Shown one piece after another: positions 17,275 through 21,152 of a DNA stretch of 21,152 bases. This DNA comes from Gammaproteobacteria bacterium. Its GTDB lineage: Bacteria; Pseudomonadota; Gammaproteobacteria; Steroidobacterales; Steroidobacteraceae. Position 1 is the stretch's first letter. Every line of letters begins with the position of its first letter. The stretch lies in contig JASHVF010000327.1 in the NCBI GenBank assembly GCA_030039615.1, positions 1 to 21,152 on the forward strand. Direction: 5' to 3'. Made by a program: the position numbers and the translations under genes. The notes below the pieces were generated by a model. The model was not told the DNA's origin, did not search any database, and saw only the letters and a list, made by a program, of their open reading frames with translations.

Positions 17275-18660
17275 ATGTCCTCGATATTTCTGTCCCTGAC
17301 GCCGACTCAGGTTTCTGCGCTGACAACCAAGCAGATCTCGACCATAGCGCCGTCCGATTTCGCCTCGCTGAGCACCGCCCAGGCGCAGGTCCTGAATACG
17401 GTCGTAACCGGCCAGATCGGCGCGCTCTCGAGTGCCGACCTGGTGCAGATCAGCACCGCCGCGCTCGCCCTGTTCAACGCCTCCCAACTCCAGGCGCTCA
17501 GCCCAGCCGCTCTGACCGGGCTCAGCACCACGCAAGCCACCAGCCTCTCGCCGACGCAGGTGTCCGAGCTGACCAACCCGCAGGTGGCTGCGCTGAGCAC
17601 TGCGGACGTCGCGGTGCTGGCGACCAACCTGAGCACGACGCAGATCGGAGCGCTCACTGCGGCGCAGGCTCCGGGGCTGAGCACGACGGTACTGGCGGCG
17701 CTTGATGCGAACACGGCGCAGATCGCTGCGATCAGCACCAAGGAGATCGCGGCGCTCAGCTCAGCGCAGATCGGTGCGATCGGCGACAATCTCACGACGA
17801 CCCAGATCGCGGTGCTCTCGAGCGCCCAGGTCCAGGGTCTGAGCGCCGCCGCGGTCAACGGGCTGAGCTCGCTGCAGATCCAGGCGCTCAGCACCAAGGC
17901 GGTCCCGGGGCTCTCGGGCACGCAGCTGGCGACCCTCGCCACCAATTACCTCGGCACCGCACAGCTGCAGGCGCTCACCACCTCTCAGGTGAGCGGCATC
18001 GCCACCAGCCTCAGCAACGGGCAGCTCGGGGTGCTCACCGCCGCGCAGGCCTCGGGTCTGACGGCTGCGGTGCTCGCCAGCATCGACACCACGACGCTGA
18101 GCACCGGGCTGATCGCGGCGCTGAGCTCGACGCAGATCGGCACGATCGGCGACAACCTCACCACGGTGCAGATCGGTGCGCTTACCAGCTCGCAGGCCGC
18201 GGGCCTGAGCACGACGCAGATCGGTGCGCTCAGCTCGCTGCAGCTGCAGGCGATCAGCACCCGCGAGATCAGCTCCTTCTCCACCGCGCAGCTCTCGGCG
18301 GTCGCCGGCGGCAGCGTCAGCTACTTCAGCACCGGGCAGGTCGCGGCGATGCTGTACCAGCAGATCGCCGCCCTCGGCAGCAACCTGAGCACGACGCAGA
18401 TCGGAGCACTGACTGCCGCCGAGGCCCCCGGGCTGACGAGCGCGGTCATCAGCGCCCTGAACACCGCCCAGGTGCAGGCGATCACCACCAAGGACGTGGC
18501 GTTGCTCTCCAGCGCGCAGCTGGTCGGTCTGTCGACGACACAGATCACTCAGCTGCTCACCTCGCAGGTCGCCGCGCTCACGACGACGCAGCTCGGCGAG
18601 CTGTCCACCGCACAGATGCAGGCCTTCACCGCCTCTCAGGTTCCGTACCTGGACATCTAA
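17275..18660 (+). CDS. Ser/Thr-rich octad-repeat protein of unknown function
   Basis: This 461-residue protein is almost wholly a repeat with eight-residue period, consensus L-[ST]-[ST]-x-Q-[ILV]-x-[AG], for example LSTTQIGA, LSSAQVQG, LSSLQIQA, LTTTQLGE. It has no Cys or Trp, and only about four Lys and one Arg. About a quarter of residues are Ser or Thr. A larger unit repeats about every 125 residues: LSTTQIGALTAAQAPGLS at 119, LSNGQLGVLTAAQASGLT at 246 and LSTTQIGALTAAEAPGLT at 371. No signal peptide, membrane helix, calcium-binding repeat or anchor is seen, so export, if any, would need a signal not recognised here. Similar short L-T-T-x-Q repeats occur in loosely annotated adhesin-like bacterial proteins, but I cannot assign a family. 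GGAG lies nine bases before the ATG. It follows the GT41 fusion and converges with the FkbM-GT25 gene. Confidence 0.85.
   Translation: MSSIFLSLTPTQVSALTTKQISTIAPSDFASLSTAQAQVLNTVVTGQIGALSSADLVQISTAALALFNASQLQALSPAALTGLSTTQATSLSPTQVSELTNPQVAALSTADVAVLATNLSTTQIGALTAAQAPGLSTTVLAALDANTAQIAAISTKEIAALSSAQIGAIGDNLTTTQIAVLSSAQVQGLSAAAVNGLSSLQIQALSTKAVPGLSGTQLATLATNYLGTAQLQALTTSQVSGIATSLSNGQLGVLTAAQASGLTAAVLASIDTTTLSTGLIAALSSTQIGTIGDNLTTVQIGALTSSQAAGLSTTQIGALSSLQLQAISTREISSFSTAQLSAVAGGSVSYFSTGQVAAMLYQQIAALGSNLSTTQIGALTAAEAPGLTSAVISALNTAQVQAITTKDVALLSSAQLVGLSTTQITQLLTSQVAALTTTQLGELSTAQMQAFTASQVPYLDI
17629..18657 (+). repeat. Coding tandem repeat: 24-bp octads in three ~125-codon super-units
   Basis: The clearest part of the repeat gene falls into super-units beginning at 17629, 18010 and 18385, the last one incomplete. 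At DNA level 17626-17651 and 18382-18407 are identical over 26 bases, and 18204-18224 matches 21 of them. Within each unit the codon pattern for L-S-T-T-Q-I recurs about every 24 bases. The near-identity of distant copies suggests recent segmental duplication or gene conversion inside the gene. Confidence 0.8.
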
Positions 18661-18667
18661 GGCACGC

Positions 18668-18700
18668 GCCGCGGCCGGGGCTTGCGCCCTCGGCCGCGGC
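18668..18700. terminator. GC-rich hairpin between convergent genes (bidirectional terminator candidate)
   Basis: GCCGCGGCCG (18668-18677) and CGGCCGCGGC (18691-18700) are exact reverse complements. A further G-U and two G-C pairs close a 7-base loop. It lies between the repeat-protein stop (18660) and the FkbM-GT25 stop (18716), so it could end both transcripts. No T-run follows on either side, so it is not a textbook intrinsic terminator. Confidence 0.55.
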
Positions 18701-18715
18701 CGCAGCTCGCGCGGG

Positions 18716-20227
18716 CTACACCCCGTAGTCGGTGACTCTCTGCTCGACGTCGGAGAACGACGCTCTTTGATAGCAGAGCTGCGGCAGGCATCCCCAGAAT
18801 CGATCCGCTGTCTGGTAGTTGCGCCACAGGGAGTCGCAAGCGAACAGGAACGTGCGCACCGACTGGTTGGGGATCGTCGGCAGGGCTCCGTAGCGGCGCA
18901 GCAATTCAGCGGAGCGCAGGAACAGTTCAATGAGGCGGGGAGCGTAGGATCGGTTCACGATGTAGGCGGACATCGTCAGGGCGTTGAAGACCCGGTAGAC
19001 GTTGGCGATCGGGGTCGCCTCCGCCGGCACGGCGAGGTTCGACGCCAGCATGAAAACATCCCAGCCGTGCTGGCAGGAGAGCGCCTGCTTTACGAGGTCC
19101 CAGAAACCCTCGTGCTGCCGGACAGCAAAGTCGTCCTCGAATATCAGGCAGTGCTCATCGGTGGTATCGAACAGCCACTGTGACAGCGCCAGTGCGTGAC
19201 TCAGGGCGCAGCCCCGCGCGCCGTTCTCCGGCGTGGGCTTTGCGTCGAAGAAGCGGTAGGCCTGTGGGTCGAGGCCGAGCTTCTGCAGCTCCTGAGTGGA
19301 CTCGCGCCGCCGGTCGGCTCGCGACTCGAGCCCCACGACGATGATCGACAGCCCCGGAATCGGGCTCGCAGAGAGCGGGCGAGGCGGCGTGACCCGGGCG
19401 TCCGGGGCGGCGATCGCCTCCGCCCGTTTCCCGCCCGCCAACAGCCGGTTATTGAAACAGAAGATGTTCTCGCCGCGATGCAGGAAGTCAAAGTCGCGAT
19501 CGGAAATGGCGCGCAGAAAGTTCTGGGAGTTGCTCTGACCGGGCAGGAGCCAGTCGTGCAGCTCGATGATGATCAGCGCAAAGGAATCGACCCAGTCGAC
19601 ATTCCTCGAGAACAAGCCCGACTCGCCGCCCTCGATGTCGATCTTGCAGATGAAGGGGAAGCAGGACGCCATCGCCTCCGAGGCGAGGATCTGCGGAACG
19701 GTGATCACCCGAACCGGCAGCGTTCCGGTCGGCTCTACCCGGAAACCCCAGTCGCCCTCACCCGGGTCGGTGAGGTACGCGATACCGCCGTCGGCCCCGA
19801 GCGCCGCTTCCTGTACGATCACGTCGAGCCCGGCGCAGTTGCGGCGCAGGAGGTCCGCGTTGGCCTTCTCTGGCTCGATGGCGATGAGTCGGGCGGACGG
19901 GTACTGGAGCGCAAAATACACCGCGCTCGCGCCGATGTTGGCGCCGGCGTCGATGATTCCCGGCCGCTTTCCCTCGGCGGCGCGCTGCGCGGCATAGCGG
20001 ATCAGGGTCTGGAAGCGCGCTTCAGGTACGATCGCGTAGTCGGCGTGCTGAAAGATCTGCTGGATCACGCCCTGGTCGCCGCGACTGTCGGGGCGGTAGA
20101 AGAACTCGCGCTGGCCTCCGCCTGGAAGCGGCAGCGCGAGCTGCGCGAGCCGCGAAAGCTCCTTCGGCGGCGTCGACGGTTGTAGAGCGTGCATGGCCGC
20201 GATCCCATCCCTGGTGGTCACGGACAT
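18716..20227 (-). CDS. FkbM methyltransferase fused to GT25-family glycosyltransferase
   Basis: From the ATG at 20227 this protein has 503 residues. Residues about 60-260 are an FkbM SAM-dependent methyltransferase: IIDAGANIGASAVYFAL (91-107), IAIEPEKAN (115-123), CKIDIEGGE (194-202) and IIIELHDWL. Residues about 290-480 resemble glycosyltransferase family 25 (LPS beta-1,4-galactosyltransferase type): IIVVGLESRADRRREST, RGCALSHALALSQWLF (338-353), LIFEDDF (361-367) and MSAYIVNRSYAPRLIELF. It likely builds and O-methylates a surface or protein-linked glycan. The frame stays open to 20608, but that extension reads antisense through the tRNA and is not protein. ATG 20194, with a GGGA-rich stretch before it, is an alternative start. 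The gene converges with the repeat-protein gene. It is the second glycosyltransferase/methyltransferase fusion in 6 kb. Confidence 0.88.
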   Translation of the reverse strand: MSVTTRDGIAAMHALQPSTPPKELSRLAQLALPLPGGGQREFFYRPDSRGDQGVIQQIFQHADYAIVPEARFQTLIRYAAQRAAEGKRPGIIDAGANIGASAVYFALQYPSARLIAIEPEKANADLLRRNCAGLDVIVQEAALGADGGIAYLTDPGEGDWGFRVEPTGTLPVRVITVPQILASEAMASCFPFICKIDIEGGESGLFSRNVDWVDSFALIIIELHDWLLPGQSNSQNFLRAISDRDFDFLHRGENIFCFNNRLLAGGKRAEAIAAPDARVTPPRPLSASPIPGLSIIVVGLESRADRRRESTQELQKLGLDPQAYRFFDAKPTPENGARGCALSHALALSQWLFDTTDEHCLIFEDDFAVRQHEGFWDLVKQALSCQHGWDVFMLASNLAVPAEATPIANVYRVFNALTMSAYIVNRSYAPRLIELFLRSAELLRRYGALPTIPNQSVRTFLFACDSLWRNYQTADRFWGCLPQLCYQRASFSDVEQRVTDYGV

Positions 20228-20448
20228 CGTGACGGCGGCTTTTTGCCATATTTGACCGGGGCGGGATGCGATCGGGATCACATCCGCGCGCGCGCAGCGG
20301 CGGAAAGCTACGACCGGATCGGACTGGGTTTGGAGCTTCAAAGCAGAGATGCCTGTCAGCGGCGCCACAACCTCGTGAGGGTCGCCGATGATTCCCCGGC
20401 GGGAAGGGACAACCTCTTGGGGAGTCACAGCCGGGCCGCCGCCGGTCC
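20228..20448. other. Intergenic region between FkbM-GT25 gene and tRNA-Gly
   Basis: This gap separates the divergently oriented FkbM-GT25 gene and the tRNA. No protein family, strong promoter for the minus-strand gene, or clear hairpin was recognised. Frames that cross it in both directions run into the tRNA and are artefacts. Confidence 0.5.
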
Positions 20449-20478
20449 TTGGAGGTCGCTGCAGCGATCCATTAAGAT
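20449..20478 (+). promoter_or_regulatory. Candidate promoter of tRNA-Gly
   Basis: TTGGAG (20449-20454) and TAAGAT (20473-20478) are separated by 18 bases. Transcription would start near 20485, followed almost at once by the tRNA at 20488. The bases around the start are GC-rich (CGCCGCTGC), as in stringently controlled stable-RNA promoters. An imperfect dyad (GCAGCGATC...GATCGCCGCTGC, 20461-20487) overlaps the -10. Confidence 0.4.
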
Positions 20479-20487
20479 CGCCGCTGC

Positions 20488-20561
20488 GCGGGTGTAGTTC
20501 AATGGTAGAACTGCAGCTTCCCAAGCTGCTAACGTGGGTTCGATTCCCATCACCCGCTCCA
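20488..20561 (+). tRNA. tRNA-Gly(CCC)
   Basis: This is a 74-base tRNA with encoded CCA. The acceptor stem GCGGGTG pairs with CACCCGC (20551-20557), then U discriminator and CCA. The D arm contains TAGTTCAATGGTAGA. The anticodon stem GCAGC/GCTGC encloses the loop TTCCCAA, giving anticodon CCC (reads GGG). The T arm is GTGGGTTCGATTCCCAT. All four arms fold. Anticodon plus G-rich acceptor identify glycine. Confidence 0.96.
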
Positions 20562-20575
20562 TTCACAGCCAAGAC

Positions 20576-20650
20576 TAGCCAACCACAGTCGGCGCGGCAC
20601 GCTGGCACACGTGTGTGCCGAGTCCGGCCAGCACTGGCCCGGATTGGCTA
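20576..20650. other. Self-complementary element 3' of tRNA-Gly (three-way-junction-like)
   Basis: An outer exact stem TAGCCAA (20576-20582) / TTGGCTA (20644-20650) encloses two hairpins. One is GGCACA-CGTG-TGTGCC (20604-20619). The other is TCCGGCCAG-CA-CTGGCCCGGA (20623-20643), with one bulged C. It starts 15 bases after the tRNA and ends 100 bases before the peptidase stop. It could be a transcription end for either gene, a processed RNA tail, or a remnant of a mobile element; no T-run is present. Confidence 0.4.
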
Positions 20651-20749
20651 CCGGTTCACACTTGGCGGCGGGCGCGGATGAGTGCTAACGGCCACAAGCG
20701 GCCGCTCGCCAGTGCGGCCAAGGTCTCCAGCAAGCGGACATTCGAGCCG

Positions 20750-21151
20750 TCAGAAGCTCGGCCGCCACCCCGGCAGCCCGGCGCGCCAAAAGACGAAGGC
20801 CCACATGTCCGCGTAAAGAGCATCGTTCTGTGACTTGGTGTTTTCGATGCCATGCCCGGCTTCCGCGTCGACGCGAAGCAGGATTGGACGTGCCGTTCCC
20901 GACGCTTGTAGCGCAGCCGCAAGCTTCGCCGGTTCCCATGGCGGGGTGCGCGCATCGTGCAGACCCGTCGTGATGAGCACCGGCGGATATTGAACGCCTG
21001 GACGCACGTGCTGCAGCGTGTCCATCGCATATAGATTCTTGAAGCCGTCCTCGGTCTTGATGGTCCCCGACTCCGGAATGTTGACCTGTCCCGCCGGAGT
21101 GAACTCGTCGCGCAGCGCGTTGACGCCGGGAACAAGTGCGATCGCGCCCGC
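20750..21151 (-). CDS. Prolyl oligopeptidase (S9) family serine peptidase, C-terminal fragment
   Basis: The visible 133 residues are the end of a peptidase of family S9A, whose 5' part lies outside the window. YPPVLITTGLHDARTPPWEPAKLAAALQ carries the catalytic Asp (residue 66 of the fragment). LLRVDAEAGHGIEN carries the catalytic His (residue 100). The nucleophile Ser, normally in GGSAGG about 90 residues before the Asp, is not in the window. The end WAFVFWRAGLPGW is usual for the proteobacterial branch. Internal ATGs (for example at 21025) are not the real start. Relatives are often periplasmic and cleave short proline-containing peptides. Confidence 0.9.
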   Translation of the reverse strand, partial: AGAIALVPGVNALRDEFTPAGQVNIPESGTIKTEDGFKNLYAMDTLQHVRPGVQYPPVLITTGLHDARTPPWEPAKLAAALQASGTARPILLRVDAEAGHGIENTKSQNDALYADMWAFVFWRAGLPGWRPSF

Positions 21152-21152
21152 G

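Noticed and set aside
17109..17705. 198-codon plus-strand frame overlapping the repeat gene start
   Set aside because: It crosses the intergenic region and reads the repeat DNA in another frame, with no recognisable features.
17275..18660. CRISPR-like periodicity
   Set aside because: The 24-bp period is in frame, degenerate and codes for a regular octapeptide. There are no constant repeats with unique spacers and no cas genes.
17761..18930. 389-codon minus-strand frame over the octad-repeat gene, itself repetitive
   Set aside because: Its repetitiveness is a consequence of the plus-strand repeats. It overruns the hairpin and the end of the FkbM-GT25 gene and has no plausible start context.
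20488..20650. Genomic-island attachment site at the tRNA 3' end
   Set aside because: No second copy of the tRNA 3' end and no integrase gene in the window, so no support beyond location.

Overview
The window is GC-rich DNA with tightly packed genes and frequent 4-bp stop/start overlaps. The gene content (tripartite RND efflux, large TonB-dependent receptor, Tat-exported molybdenum hydroxylase, CSS-EAL phosphodiesterase, tRNA with encoded CCA) points to a Gram-negative, probably gammaproteobacterial soil or water organism of the Steroidobacter/Nevskia type. That placement is an inference from gene style only.

Layout. (1) 1-5277, minus strand: a three-gene efflux operon in the order outer-membrane factor, periplasmic adaptor, RND pump. 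The genes are joined by GTGA overlaps, and the pump is cut by the window edge. (2) 5278-5418: a short divergent intergenic region with an AT-rich dyad that could be an operator. (3) 5419-8127, plus strand: an IorA/IorB-like two-subunit molybdenum hydroxylase, with a 2Fe-2S subunit and a Tat-exported catalytic subunit. (4) 8136-8741, minus strand: a LOG-family phosphoribohydrolase, convergent with the hydroxylase and possibly leaderless. (5) 8851-14146, plus strand: a compact row of a TonB-dependent receptor, a POTRA-less Omp85/D15 barrel protein and a membrane-anchored CSS-EAL c-di-GMP phosphodiesterase. (6) 14309-20227: a surface/protein-modification neighbourhood. It holds a TPR/GT41 (SPINDLY/OGT-like) glycosyltransferase fused to a Cys4 zinc ribbon and SAM methyltransferase. 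A Ser/Thr-rich protein built almost wholly of an 8-residue repeat follows. Convergent to it lies an FkbM-methyltransferase/GT25-glycosyltransferase fusion. A GC-rich hairpin separates the last two genes. (7) 20488-20561: tRNA-Gly(CCC), followed by a strongly self-complementary stretch. (8) 20750-21151, minus strand: the C-terminal part of a prolyl-oligopeptidase-family serine peptidase, cut by the window edge.

The most interesting part is region 6. Two different two-domain enzymes, each pairing a glycosyltransferase with a methyltransferase, flank a low-complexity protein whose repeats are dense in Ser/Thr. One reading is that the repeat protein is the acceptor for O-glycosylation by the GT41 enzyme, with the glycan then extended or methylated. 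This is a hypothesis from gene order and domain content, not something the sequence proves.
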